From Isoetes taiwanensis (taxonomy: Eukaryota > Streptophyta > Lycopodiopsida > Isoetales > Isoetaceae), in the NCBI GenBank assembly GCA_021234155.1, contig JAJEKV010000051.1, forward strand, positions 4,344,698-4,408,697: a stretch of DNA of 64,000 bases, read 5' to 3'. Each line of letters opens with the position of its first letter. Position 1 is the first letter of the stretch. Below, piece by piece: positions 23,741 through 36,300 of the stretch. Below the pieces are notes generated by a model, which made no database searches, had not been told where the DNA came from, and saw only the letters and a program-made list of their open reading frames with translations. Made by a program: the position numbers and the translations under genes.

Positions 23741-25099
23741 GCATAATAACAGGGGGTTTTCTTTGTGTTTTTGTACGCGTTTTACTAAGGTTTTCCTATA
23801 ATTTCGTGATGTATTCAAATGGATGTATTAATGCGTACATCTAGAGTGCACCATTTCTGAGCCATTGATTTTAGCCTTTTTTTTTCCAATGGTCAACAAC
23901 CAATGACTCACAACAAAAGCCCTTTTTTTGTGCGTGTGGTGCATAATGGTCAACAACCAATGGCTCACAACAAAAGCCCTCTTTTTGTGTGTGTGGTGCA
24001 CAATGGGCACATGAAGGGCTTGAAGGGCGCATGTAGTGCAGTTTCCCCGCCGACAACACATTTCTTATCATAACTTTTGATTTAGAGCTCTGTTTGAGAT
24101 GATTTTTATTGCGTTGGAAAGCTCTCTCTCTGGGATCTTTTTGATAGTGTATGATATGGATATGTTTGGTTAAGATATCTATGCTAAAACAGCAATTTTT
24201 TGGCCGGATTTGGTAGGCTTTCACATCCTACCAGCTGATTAATACAGGATTGCGCTATTGGATATTGTTTTATGGCTCATTCCGAATGAAGCTTGCAAAA
24301 AATTACCATGCATTTTTAGATTTTGAGGCGGTTATTAAGCAAATTCCAAGGCTTCTAGATCCTTGTGCTAACAAGCAGAAAAGTTTCCCACTTTAGTTTC
24401 TCACCACAAGAATCCATGGAGGCCAAAGGCTGCTGTTAAATTCCAGTTCAAAAATGTTTGTGTATGGGTGTTGGAAACTTTATGACTTTCAGAAAAATGG
24501 GATCAATCTGCTCTATCTTTATGGTAACTTTTACTTATGTTCTATTTGTTTTATTGTGATGAAATTCAAAAGCTACAGGTGATGAAAGCCTCAAATGAAT
24601 TCTAGTTTTTTTCTGGTTTGAATTCTAAAATTTTTGTCACACCTAAGTCCCTAAGGCCCCCGGGGCCAAAATTTTTTTTTTGCAACACAAACCATTAACA
24701 TCCAACATATAAAAATTAAATCCCCCAACACATAACAACCATTGACATTAACAACCAACACATAACTACCATTGACATTAATTAACACAACCATTGGGTC
24801 CAACACATTTAAATTAAAATCCCCCTTAAACCCCCTTTGGTTTGGGTGCATATTCACACGGGGGGTGACGTAGGGCAGCGAGAGCCCTCATAATTGTATT
24901 TTGCACATACAAAATCAACACCATATAGTATTCCGCTTGAAATCTTATACTATTTTGCGAATCTTGTTATATAGTATGGCAAATTTTGTACTTGCATACC
25001 CCACAAACGAGGAACTTTACGTACGGTGTAGATTAAGGAATAAGGGGTGAATATGCCTATCCAACAGCTCTCGTTGCCCGGAGTCACCCCCGTATGAAT
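23735..25099 (+). repeat. 1.4-1.6 kb direct repeat, copy B
   Basis: Starts GCATAATAACAGGGGG (23741) and matches copy A throughout, including CATGGAGGCCAAAGGC, with substitutions and one lost internal duplication. Same orientation as A and C. Confidence 0.85.
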
Positions 25100-25212
25100 A
25101 TGCACCCAAACGAAAGGGGGTTTAAGGGGGATTTTAATTTAAATGTATTGGACCCAATGGTTGTGTTAATTAATGTCAATGGTAGTTATGTGTTCGTTGT
25201 TAATGTCAATGG
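24647..25212. mobile_element. Foldback/MITE composite, copy 4, both arms present
   Basis: Left arm from about 24650 (GGCCCCCGGGGCC) to 24849, central MITE 24850-25099 bounded by TATTCACACGGGGGGTGACG and GAGTCACCCCCGTATGAATA, then right arm GCACCCAAACGAAAGGGGG to about 25212, where the MITE arm of repeat copy C begins. The two outer arms are inverted relative to each other. Confidence 0.8.
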
Positions 25213-26605
25213 TGAATATGTAGCATAATAACAGAGGATTTTCTTTGTGTTTTTGTGCGCTTTTCACTAAGGTTTTCTTATGATTTCGTGATGTATTCAA
25301 ATGGATGTACTAATGCGTACATCTAGAGTGCACCATTTCTGAGCCATTGATTTTAGCATTTTTTTTTCAATGGTCAACAATCAATGGCTCACAACAAAAG
25401 CCCTTTTTATGTGCGTGTGGTGCATAATGGGCACATGAAGGGCATTGATTTTAGCCTTTTTTTCCAATGGTCAACAACCAATGACTCACAACAAAAGCCC
25501 TCTTTTTGTGTGTGTGGTGTATAATGGGCACATGAAGGGCTTTGAAGGTCGCATGTAGTGCAATTTCCCCGCCGGCAGCACATTTCTTATCATAACTTTT
25601 GATCCAGAGCTCTGTTTGAGATGATTTTTATTGCGTTAGAAAGCTCTCTCCGAGATCTTTTTGATAGTGTATGATATGGATATGTTTGGTTAAGTTATCT
25701 ATGCTAAAACAGCAATTTTTCGGCCGGGTTTGGTAGGCTTTCACATCCTACCAGCTGATTAATACAGGATTGCGCTATTGGATATTGTTTTATGGCTCAT
25801 TCTGAATGAAGCTTGCAAAAAATTACCATGCATTTTTAGATTTTGAGGCAGTTATTAAGCAAATTCCAAGGCTTCTAGATCCTTGTGCTAACAATTAGAA
25901 AAGTTTCCCACTTTGGTTTCTCACCACAAGAATCCATGGAGGCCAAAGGCTTCTATTAAAGTCTAGTTGAAAAATGTTTGTGTATGGGTGTTGCAAACTT
26001 TATGACTTTCAGAATAATGGGATCAATCTGCCCTATCTTTATGGTAACTTTTACTTATGTTCTATTTGTTTTATTGTGATCAAATTCAAAAGCTACAGGT
26101 GATGAAAGCCTCAAATGAATTCTAGTTTTTTTCTAGTTTGTGTTCTAGTCCCTAAGGCCCCGAAGGGGCCAAAAAAAATTCTTTGCAACACAAACTATTA
26201 ACATCCAACATATAAAAATTAAATCCCCCAACACATAACAACCATTGACATTAACAACCAACACATAACTACCATTGACATTAATTAACACAACCATTGG
26301 GTCCAACACATTTAAATTAAAATCCCCCTTAAACCCCCTTTGGTTTGGGTGCATATTCACATGGGGGGTGACGTAGGGCAGCGAGAGCCCTCATAATTGT
26401 ATTTTGCACGTACAAAATCAACACCATATAGTATTCCACTTGAATTCTTATAGTATTTTGCGAATCTTGTTATACAGTATAGCAAATTTTGTACTTGCAT
26501 ACTTCACAAATGAGGAACTTTACGTACGGTGTAGATTAAGGAATAAGGGGTGAATATGCCTATCCAAAAGCTCTCGTTGCCTGGAGTCACCCCGTGTGAA
26601 TATAT
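25213..26605 (+). repeat. 1.4-1.6 kb direct repeat, copy C
   Basis: GCATAATAACAGAGG at 25223, then the same order of segments as A and B, followed by foldback copy 5. B and C sit next to each other with an offset of about 1480 bp; A is 4.5 kb to the left. Confidence 0.85.
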
Positions 26606-26790
26606 GCACCCAAACCAAAGGGGGTTTAAGGGGGATTTTAATTTAAATGTGTTGGACCCAATGGTTGTGTTAATTAATGTCAATGGTAGTTATGTGTTGT
26701 TAATGTCAATGGTTGTTATGTGTTGGTTGTTATGTGTTAGTTGTTATGTGTTGGGGGATTTAATTTTTATATGTTGGATGTTAATGGTTC
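26148..26790. mobile_element. Foldback/MITE composite, copy 5, most complete
   Basis: Left arm begins at GGCCCCGAAGGGGCC (about 26157) and runs to 26350; central MITE to 26605 (TATTCACATGGGGGGTGACG to CACCCCGTGTGAATA); right arm to about 26790, ending in ATATGTTGGATGTTAATGG, the inverse of ATTAACATCCAACATAT in the left arm. The arms are close to 190 bp each and could form a long hairpin. No transposase is encoded, so it would depend on another element. Confidence 0.8.
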
Positions 26791-28405
26791 AAGTTTATTA
26801 CAAAAAAAATGAACACACTTTCCATTAAAACAAGTGCGGTTTTGTGTCGTCAAGCATGTCCTATGTTAAAGGCAAACCAATGTCTTATATTATAGGATCT
26901 AATCGTGGCTTTGTATCTTCAAAGTACTTTGTGTTGGAGTCAACATAATTATACTTTGGATAAAAAATTGATCGTAGTTTAATGGATAAAATCAAGACAT
27001 CTCATTTGTAAACCAATAATAGTTTTAGCTTTAAAGGAATTGCAGCGCGTGGTGGTTGCCCAATGAAACCATTGTTATTCTATGGAATAAATAGTTCAAG
27101 TTTATTACCAAAAAGAGTGAATAAATTTACCATCACAATAGATATAACTTTGTAGCAAACCCATATCTTATATTGTGCAATCTATTTTAGTTTCACAAAA
27201 AAAAATCATCTACAAAATTCGAAACTAATCCACGCAAGCTTTTACTATGCAAATTGATTTAAAAATTTTCTTTTGTATTGTTCTCTTGATTACTTAGAAA
27301 CATTAAGCTCTTTCGTTAAAAAAAAAAACTTTGGGGCATGATTCAAGCCTAACAATCTTAATAAAACACAAGACAATATTAAAGGGATTTTTTTCAAAAT
27401 CAGGTTTCAGGAATTTTTTCCAGAATCTATGGGACTCGCAAGTGTTCCAACAAACAAGAAAGAAAGACCATTGTGTTTCCATGCAGAAGCGGAAAGGAAG
27501 AACCAAGAAGCGGAAAGGAAGAACCAACGCAATGTACCACAAAAAAAGAAGATAATTTGTACATTTAATCCTTGCAAGAAAATAACAATTTAAGCTCATT
27601 GCCATTTCTTGAAGTCAGTTTGTGTAGCAATGGCTTTGATTATCAGGGGCCATGACAAGGAATGTGGTGCTGGATTAAGCAAGTAACAAACGTTCCCCAT
27701 TCAGCTAATGATCACCATCTCCAATGGTTTTGATGGATTGAAAATATCAAGAATATTTATTAACAACCAGCTTATCAAGGCGTATAGATGACATGGAACT
27801 AGTACCAAAATATAATAAATACACAGGTACATAACAGATAGCCACGAATTCTTAGAATTTCTATAGACACCAACATAACAAGCCTATTGGCTATTTGGTT
27901 GGTATGTTAGCATGCAGGAGTTTAGAGCAAAAATTTAAGACATGGCCTCTTTCGGCCCTGTGTTTCACAATGAAAACAATAATAGATAAAAATACAAGCT
28001 TGAAGATAAAAGTTACAACAAAAAAAGAAATGGCAGAAGCTGTATAGAACATATAGACCTCTGTTTTGCACAGAATCAAAAGTCTTGGCAATCCAAACTT
28101 CAAGCCACCTCTTTTGTGTGGGATTTGGACCCAATCCTAAAACCTGATAATGACTACATTCATCATTACTGCCGTTTTCAAATACATTTCTGGAAGTCGC
28201 AGCCCACCAGAGCAAAGAATCTGTTTTAATAAATGGTAACGGCGGCAGTAGAGCATAAATGTGAAGCTTAAAGGGTGCAGGGCAGATGCATAGTATAGTA
28301 AAGGAAAACAACGGAGTAACCTAAAAGGCAAAGCACTGCACTCATCTGTACCTATAGATCCTCCTAGGTTGTAGCCGAAAAAATGCTCCAGCTCCTCCTT
28401 AATAA
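26791..28405. other. No assignable gene
   Basis: AT-rich, with a short direct repeat AGAAGCGGAAAGGAAGAACC at about 27485 and 27506. No family recognised on either strand. Confidence 0.4.
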
Positions 28406-28514
28406 GGATCCAGTGTTAAGAATCCTCTATCTTCGAACAAACACATCAATAGAATCCAAAGCAACGATCCTGATTGTGTTCTCACCAAGATGTGGGGCAA
28501 CCTCAAAAACAAGC
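28406..28514 (-). pseudogene. Relic exon of mitochondrial ATP synthase beta subunit
   Basis: Minus-strand reading from 28514, right after a plausible acceptor (TGTCAG), gives LVFEVAPHLGENTIRIVALD and then, past one TAG stop at 28427-28429, RILNTGS. This matches the N-terminal beta-barrel of F1-ATPase beta, whose typical core is a V-x-x-H-L-G-E-N-T-V-R segment followed by R-V-L-N-T-G-S. The residues around the nucleotide-proximal loop differ from the usual G-L-V-R-G. The nonsense codon, missing neighbours and altered residues indicate a dead copy. About 36 codons are visible; a similar, unrelated protein is unlikely given the H-L-G-E-N-T and L-N-T-G-S order. Confidence 0.7.
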
Positions 28515-31500
28515 CTGACATGCATGAGAAAAAGAGAAGATTTATGGATTAGAAGCAAGAATCAACAAAATAACGCCGCACAGGGCAACAAATATACCAG
28601 ATACGATCTACAAGAAATCTCCGGCATCTTCATCATGCCCATCTGCAAGAAAACAAACATAAACAGAGAAACCGAATACAGAACAATTGCTCCACCAAAT
28701 GAAAATGCTTTATTCTCTCAATCACGAACTGCCTGAACACGACTGCCATAAGAATCTCCTTCATGGCTTCTACTTTGCTCATGCTCTTCAAGGCACACAA
28801 CCAAGGCGGCAACTCCACAAGCAAAAACGAAATCAAAATGGGGCAAAAACACAATGCCTGGGATCACAATCTTGACCGTTAATCTCCACCGTTAGTTTAA
28901 CCAATAAGATAATAGCACTAAGATCGCAATCTCGACCGTTCACCTCAGCCATTCAACCTATACTATTTTACATACGTGTTTGGGCTTTGCTTATTTTGCT
29001 ATGGACTTTTATGCTTTAATTTAAAGTTCCTTAACAAAAGTTATGGTTTTTACAAGGTGATTCCACATATTATATATAGGAAATATAAGAAAATCCATGT
29101 AAGATACATTAAGGCCGGATTTTCACCAGGGCACTGTGGCACTTCAAAAATTAAGGCCAACCAAAGGAACATTTGCACATCATAGCTACTGCACATGCAG
29201 TCTTTCACCAAGTTTAATAGGTGCTTCGCTGCCAACACATTTCAACCTACCTACCGTCGAATTTCTATTCTAGCGGGCAATATTGTCTGATAGAGAAAAA
29301 ATCGATGGCAATAAGCCTCATTTTAAGCAGGAACTCTACCCCTGCTTGTTACAACAACCCCAATCATGGCTTCTTCATGCTAGAAAGAGCACTGGGAAGG
29401 CTTGGGAAGATAGTGCAGGTATAAAAATGGCCGGAAACAGTCAACTTGTTTCATTTTTTCAAGTCAATTTGTTCAGTTTTCCTATCAATTTGTTAGAAAA
29501 ATCGTGTTCTTAGATCTTAGTTGGCATTTGTTGATCAATTAACGAGACAGGCTCTAAAATTCAACCTGGAACAACGATGGAATTGCGAAGAATTATCTAA
29601 TCTGAATTAGTCTTGCCAGCAGAAGAACCCTAAAGGGATCAAGGATCAACAAAGGCGCTCAATAATCAGTAATATGTTATGCCGTTGCTGTTAGTGAAAC
29701 TTCTAAAAGTAGAAAATGCCGGCAGCTCGGCAGCTAGACGAATTAACTTGTTGCCACCTGGAAACAACGATGCCATGTCATTTTTTAATTTGGCACTAGT
29801 GGAAATCCGGCCTAAAAGGCCAAGAAAGAACAAATATAATGAAAACTCGAGATGGACATGGCGACACTCTGAGCAGAGGACAGTTATATTATATGTTAGG
29901 TCCAGCCAATATTGGTTGTCCTTTAAAAAAGGGCTTGGCAATGCCACATGGGTATTTTGAATGTAACTTCCACTCAAGTGGAATACATTGCAATGGTGAC
30001 TTTTTAAGCATGACAAGTTTATGTTGGGTTTCTAATTAAAATTCTACGTTTAAAGTCATTGTGGAATCTCACCCTTATCTCTACTTGCATGCCAAAATAG
30101 TGGTTCTTCAGTCACGTTATCACCAATCTACATTTCCAAAACCTTTGAATAGATTACTCCATTGATCTGGCCAGCCAATGTCATGCCATCTTTGAAATTT
30201 TAGATGAAATTCTTGAAAGCCTTTCTTCAGTACCATTTAACAGATCTTGCATCAGTTATAGGAGATAGCTCCAGACGCATGTATATGGGGTTGCAACTTT
30301 GCCTTTTGCAGCCGACATGGAAGTAGAAGAGTCTTGTTCTTATATTTATGGCTATTATTGCGAAGCTGAGGTTAAGTCCTTTTCGTTCATATATTTGAAA
30401 GCATGTTTAAATTCATGTATTTTAGCTTTCTCGTCCATCCTTTACTTTCTTATACATAACTCTTCGTGCTTCGTTCCTAGCCTCTCTACTTATGGTGTAT
30501 TAATAAATTAAGGCATAGAATCATCAATTCATCTTTTGCAGCTTGATTTCTATGATGTTAGCAGTAAATTATTTTCCATTTATAAATTGTTAAGTTAAAT
30601 TATGTCAGGCAAGAGCTCTCTGCATAAACACCCATATATATCATGCAAATTAGATAGTACAACTAACTGCGATATGATAGTAGAAACCCCTACAGAAATA
30701 AAGCAATTACTTTAAAGTAAACCCCTACGTTTTGTTAGATACACAAAAAATATTACATTCTAGATGGCTTTTTAATCTTAAACAAAATAAAGAAAGGATA
30801 ATAAAAACTTAGGTGTAACTCTCCTTTCTCTGAGGTTTCAGTGTCACAATTTGCAAATAAAATATGTCTTAAACAATGGACAAAATTACTTATGCTTTGT
30901 TTGCATAATGTGCAGCCTTTCTAAACTTAACTTAGCCAACAGATTTGTCTAGTTTGTATGTAAATTCTTTTGTCTCATAGATGTGGATTAGATGTTACAA
31001 TGAAAGTTAGAATATCTACCATGAACATTGTAAATAGTATTTCTACAATTCAATTCTTCTGTTTCCACTTTCTCCTACCATGAACTAGGAAAGGCAACGT
31101 TGAAGAAAAGCAATGAGAACGGACCCAACTTACAAGTTTCCCCAGCTTATGCATACCAACGTTGGGCACCATGACTAGTACCCAAATATTGGTTTCTTCT
31201 TTGACTTAAATCTTTATCACACGCCCTTCATGTTTTGCCACACCGTCACTCATCTTTGCCATCTCACCATGCTCATGCCATGTTATCTCCCATAATATGA
31301 CACAAATAATTTGGGCTGATTGTGATACTGATAGTTAGGATGCTTATAGGGGTATTAAGCAGGATAATGACATATGGACACTTGGCATGTGGCGACAACA
31401 TGGATATGGGATCATGAGTCATGGGGATGAATAAGACATTATGGCATAAGCTTGATGATAGGGATAATGCATGACAATCAAGACAGAACATGCCCCCCAC

Positions 31501-32272
31501 CTCCCCCCCTTCCAATGTGAATTTTGTATTATCTTTTTCCCTTGATTCTTCAAGTTATGGCTTTGTTGGTCTTTCATTGCATGGTATCATGCCCGCATAG
31601 TTAAAAGGCTAAGCCACGGGTACGCCTCGAGGCTTCTTGATCAAGTGTTGAACCCCTTTGATTCAATGGAGGTAAGGAAGAGCATCAACAATACCTTTAT
31701 TTTTGAACCCTTATGACTTGTAATTATGTATTCCATGGTGGTATGAATCCCCTCATGTGATGATTCTTATGGTGGTTACGGTTGTGCTTCAAAGGGTATG
31801 CCCCCAAGGGCACATGGTATATAGGGTTTAGGGCCTCTATATTGAGTGCATGGTGGAAGTGTGAGTCACTTGTATATTGGTTGGACTAATCAGGGTAGAG
31901 TGAGTTGATCTTATAGAGCGCACTTGTATTTTTTCATGATGCATGTATGAGTTCACCTATGGGTGAGATGCTTAGATATGATTTTTATTAATTTTTTTCA
32001 TATAGCATGGTGCCCAATTTCTTGGTTGTGGCATCTAGCCAAGGGGCATTCTCTAAGGCTAGATGGTCTAGGGTTCAAAACTTGGGCATATATTGTCCAC
32101 TTGATGGTGGAACGATCCATGCATCGCAGAGCCCTCCATGTTTATCTGCTCCATGTTTTGCTCCTAGTTTTTGTCCTGCCAGCCAATTCCATAATGCCAA
32201 GATACCCTTATATGTGGCGAGGTGTGAGTCCACTCGCCCATGAAACTAAATCTCTAAATGTAGGCTGCCCAT
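28515..32272. other. Long stretch without assignable gene
   Basis: About 3.7 kb, AT-rich, many short frames on both strands without recognisable features. A minus-strand frame from 28786 (MSKVEAMKEILMAVVFRQF) lies upstream of the ATP synthase relic but does not match that protein. Nothing can be supported as a gene. Confidence 0.4.
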
Positions 32273-32807
32273 CAGGGATAGGTTCTATACGTACGAAATC
32301 TAAATTCCTGAAGTATAAAGTTAAAAAAATATGTATTTTTTTGAAAAAGATGTATTTTACGTATTTTTTAGTCGCCGGCCGGAAAAAAAATTTCTGTTTT
32401 GCATACAAGGTTTCGCGTACGCGAAAGTTTTTTCGCGTACGCAAAACAGTAAAAACTGCATACGTGATTTTTATTTTATTTTATTTTTTATTTTATTTTT
32501 TTTTTTTTTGCGGTCGCGTACGCGAAACCTTCTGTTTTGCGTACGCAAAAACACTTTCGCGTATTTTTTTTTTTTGCTACCCGCTTTATACGGGTTTTCC
32601 AGACGCTGAAAAAAGCGTTCACAGACGCTGTTTATAGGATTTCGCATATGCGAAATTCAAATTTCAAATTCAAAAAAAAAAAAAAAATCGCGTACGAATT
32701 TTATTTTTTTTGCCGTATTTTATATGTTTTATACGGCAAATATATGCCGTATCATACAATTCATATATATTTCGTATAAAACGTACAGCGTATTGAACCT
32801 ATCCCTA
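32273..32807. mobile_element. hAT-like MITE with exact 8 bp target duplication
   Basis: Terminal inverted repeats CAGGGATAGGTTC (left) and GAACCTATCCCTA (right), flanked on both sides by CTGCCCAT (32265-32272 and 32808-32815). An 8 bp duplication with CAGGG-type ends is the signature of hAT superfamily transposition. The 535 bp interior is not coding: it is made of A/T homopolymers and CpG-rich palindromes such as CGCGTACGCG, repeated several times near 32415-32535. It is non-autonomous. Confidence 0.9.
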
Positions 32808-32939
32808 CTGCCCATAGCACAGTCTACATTTCCAGATTTTCCTTTACCAGAAAGGGGCCTTTTATGGTGCATGCTCGAATAGCCCAGTTCCCAGATCCAC
32901 AGTTGAATAGTCAATACATGTGAAAAGAAAAGTATCCAC

Positions 32940-33390
32940 ATATTTTGGAAAGGTCCGACGGTTAGATGTGCTACAAATGCATATCAGCTTTGCGGACCGG
33001 GTGGGGGGGAAGGGAAGAAAACATTGGACGACCATCTTGGACACTACAAGAACCGGTTGCTCCGCAGTGTTCAGACTGCAATAATACCTTAGAGATGAAG
33101 TTTTGTGGCCATCTGATATATTGTCACCTCCACGTGTTCAATTCCTAGTTGAACATGGGACTTGATACATTACTGTGGCTGTTCTAGACTTTGGACCCTT
33201 CTCCCCTTCCCATAAAAATTGGTCCCTAGGGTAATGGTAGTCTGAACACCATGGTGCAATTGGTTCGTCGGAGTATCTGGAATGGTCATCCAGTGCTGCA
33301 TCCCCCTTGTCCTCAAGGGCTGATGTGCATTTGTAGCACTTCCAACCATCTGATGTTGCGAATGACCTACCATTGTGCAAACTACAAATC
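32940..33390. repeat. Diverged inverted repeat around 33140
   Basis: Plus-strand CYKCISAL...EPVAPQCSDC (about 32966-33090) and minus-strand CYKCTSAL...EPIAPWCSD (about 33340-33230) are translations of two arms of one imperfect inverted repeat, centred on GTTCAATTCCTAGTTGAAC near 33137-33155. The C-x2-C pair suggests descent from a zinc-binding protein, family unknown. Confidence 0.6.
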
Positions 33391-36300
33391 ATTACACGTT
33401 TTTATTGTAAAAATATGCAATTTGTGATTCTAAACAATTCATAGCTATCTTGTGAAAATTAATGGATTTTAATTAGTAATGCTCGCTTTAATAGCATGCA
33501 TGATTTTGCTGGAATTGATTTGTTGGATGAAGAAAAAGTATATGTGTTGTCTGTTGTTGTTGTAGACATAGTAAAGTAGAAACATATGTGGTTTGTTTGA
33601 TGTTTATAGGATAGGTTACATGTTGATGGATGCAGCAAAACAAATTTGTCGTGTCAAATAACAATATGTCTTTAATCATGCAGGTACACAACGAAGTTCT
33701 TAACTATTGAGCTAGATGATTATTGATACACCATAACATAAGCTATAATAACACTTAATAAATCATTTGTGATTGCAAGGGCCATATTGTCATCCATGTT
33801 TCTTGAAGACAATGAATCTATCTTCGAACCATTCCATTAATCATTTAGATGAATTCAAAAAACATTACTACTTTTAATAAACTAGTAATAATTTTAGTTT
33901 GTGTTTGAAATGGTCCCATAAACTACAACTATTTTAGCAAACCACTATCTTATTATTAGCTGATATAAATAACCATGTTGTAAACCACTATCCTGGACGA
34001 CCATCCTGGACACTACAAGAACCGTTGTTCCTCAAGGTTCGACCGCAATAATACCTTAGAGATGAAGTTTTGTGGCCATCTGATATATCGTCACCTCCAC
34101 GTGTTCAATTCCTAGTTGAACATGGGACTTGATGCATTACTATGGTTGTTCTAGACTTTGGACCCTTCTCCGCTTCCCATAAAAATTGGTCCCTAGGGTA
34201 ATGATGGTAGTCCAACACCATGGTGCAATCGGTTCGTCGGAGTATCCGAATGGTCATCCAAAGGTCGCACCCCCCTTGTCCTCAAGGGCTGATGTGCATT
34301 TGTAGCACTTCCAACCATCTGATGTTGCGAATGACCTACCATTGTGCAAACTACAAATCATTACACGTTTTTAGCAAAAATATGCAATTTGTGATTCTAA
34401 ACAATTCATAGCTATCTTGTGAAAATTAATGGATTTTAATTAGTAATGCTCGCTTTAATAGCATGCATGATTTTGCTGGAATTGATTTGTTGGATGAAGA
34501 AAAAGTATATGTGTTATCTGTTGTTGTTGTAGACATAGTAAAGTAGAAACATATGTGGTTTGTTTGATGTTTATAGGATAGGTTACATGTTGATGGATGC
34601 AGCAAAACAAATTTGTCGTGTCAAATAACAATATGTCTTTAATCATGCAGGTACACAACGAAGTTCTTAACTATTGAGCTAGATGATTATTGATACACCA
34701 TAACATAAGCTATAATAACACTTAATAAATCATTTGTGATTGCAAGGGCCATATTGTCATCCATGTTTCTTGAAGACAATGAATCTATCTTCGAACCATT
34801 CCATTAATCATTTAGATGAATTCAAAAAACATTACTACTTTTAATAAACTAGTAATAATTTTAGTTTGTGTTTGAAATGGTCCCATAAACTACAACTATT
34901 TTAGCAAACCACTATCTTATTATTAGCTGATATAAATAACCATGTTGTAAACCACTATCCTGGACGACCATCCTGGACACTACAAGAACCGGTTGCTCCG
35001 CAGTGTTCAGACTGCAATAATACCTTAGAGATGAAGTTTTGTGGCCATCTGATATATCGTCACCTCCACGTGTTCAATTCCTAGTTGAACATGGGACTTG
35101 ATGCATTACTATGGTTGTTCTAGACTTTGGACCCTTCTCCGCTTCCCATAAAAATTGGTCCCTAGGGTAATGATGGTAGTCTGAACACCATGGTGCAATC
35201 GGTTCGTCGGAGTATCTGGAATGGTCATCCAGTGCTGCACCCCCCTTGTCCTCAAGGGCTGATGTGCATTTGTAGCACTTCCAACCATCTGATGTTGCGA
35301 ATGACCTACCATTGTGCAAACTACAAATCATTACACGTTTTTAGCAAAAATATGCAATTTGTGATTCTAAACAATTCATAGCTATCTTGTGAAAATTAAT
35401 GGATTTTAATTAGTAATGCTCGCTTTAATAGCATGCATGATTTTGCTGGAATTGATTTGTTGGATGAAGAAAAAGTATATGTGTTATCTGTTGTTGTTGT
35501 AGACATAGTAAAGTAGAAACATATGTGGTTTGTTTGATGTTTATAGGATAGGTTACATGTTGATGGATGCAGCAAAACAAATTTGTCGTGTCAGATAACA
35601 ATATGTCTTTAATCATGCAGGTAGACAACGAAGTTCTTAACTATTGAGCTAGATGATTATTGATACACCATAACATAAGCTATAATAACACTTAATAAAT
35701 CATTTGTGATTGCAAGGGCCATATTGTCATCCATGTTTCTTGAAGACAATGAATCTATCTTCGAACCATTCCATTATTCATTTAGATGAATTAAAAAAAC
35801 ATTACTACTTTTAATAAACTAGTAATAATTTTAGTTTGTGTTTGAAATGGTCCCATAAACTACAACTATTTTAGCAAACCACTATCTTATCATTAGCTGA
35901 TATAAATAACCATGTTGTAAACCACTATCATGGACGACCATCCTGGACACTACAAGAACCGGTTGCTCCGCAGTGTTCAGACTGCAATAATACCTTAGAG
36001 ATGAAGTTTTGTGGCCATCTGATATATCGTCACCTCCACGTGTTCAATTCCTAGTTGAACATGGGACTTGATGTATTACTGTGGTTGTTCTAGACTTTGT
36101 ACCCTTCTCCGCTTCCCATAAAAATTGGTCCCTAGGGTAATGATGGTAGTCTGAACACCATGGTGCAATCGGTTCGTCGGAGTATCTGGAATGGTCATCC
36201 AGTGCTGCACCCCCCTTGTCCTCAAGGGCTGATGTGCATTTGTAGCACTTCCAACCATCTGATGTTGCGAATGACCTACCATTGTGCAAACTACAAATCA

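Noticed and set aside
31963-32637. A 224-codon plus-strand frame
   Set aside because: Its second half is a translation of A/T homopolymers inside the hAT-like MITE; no family features.
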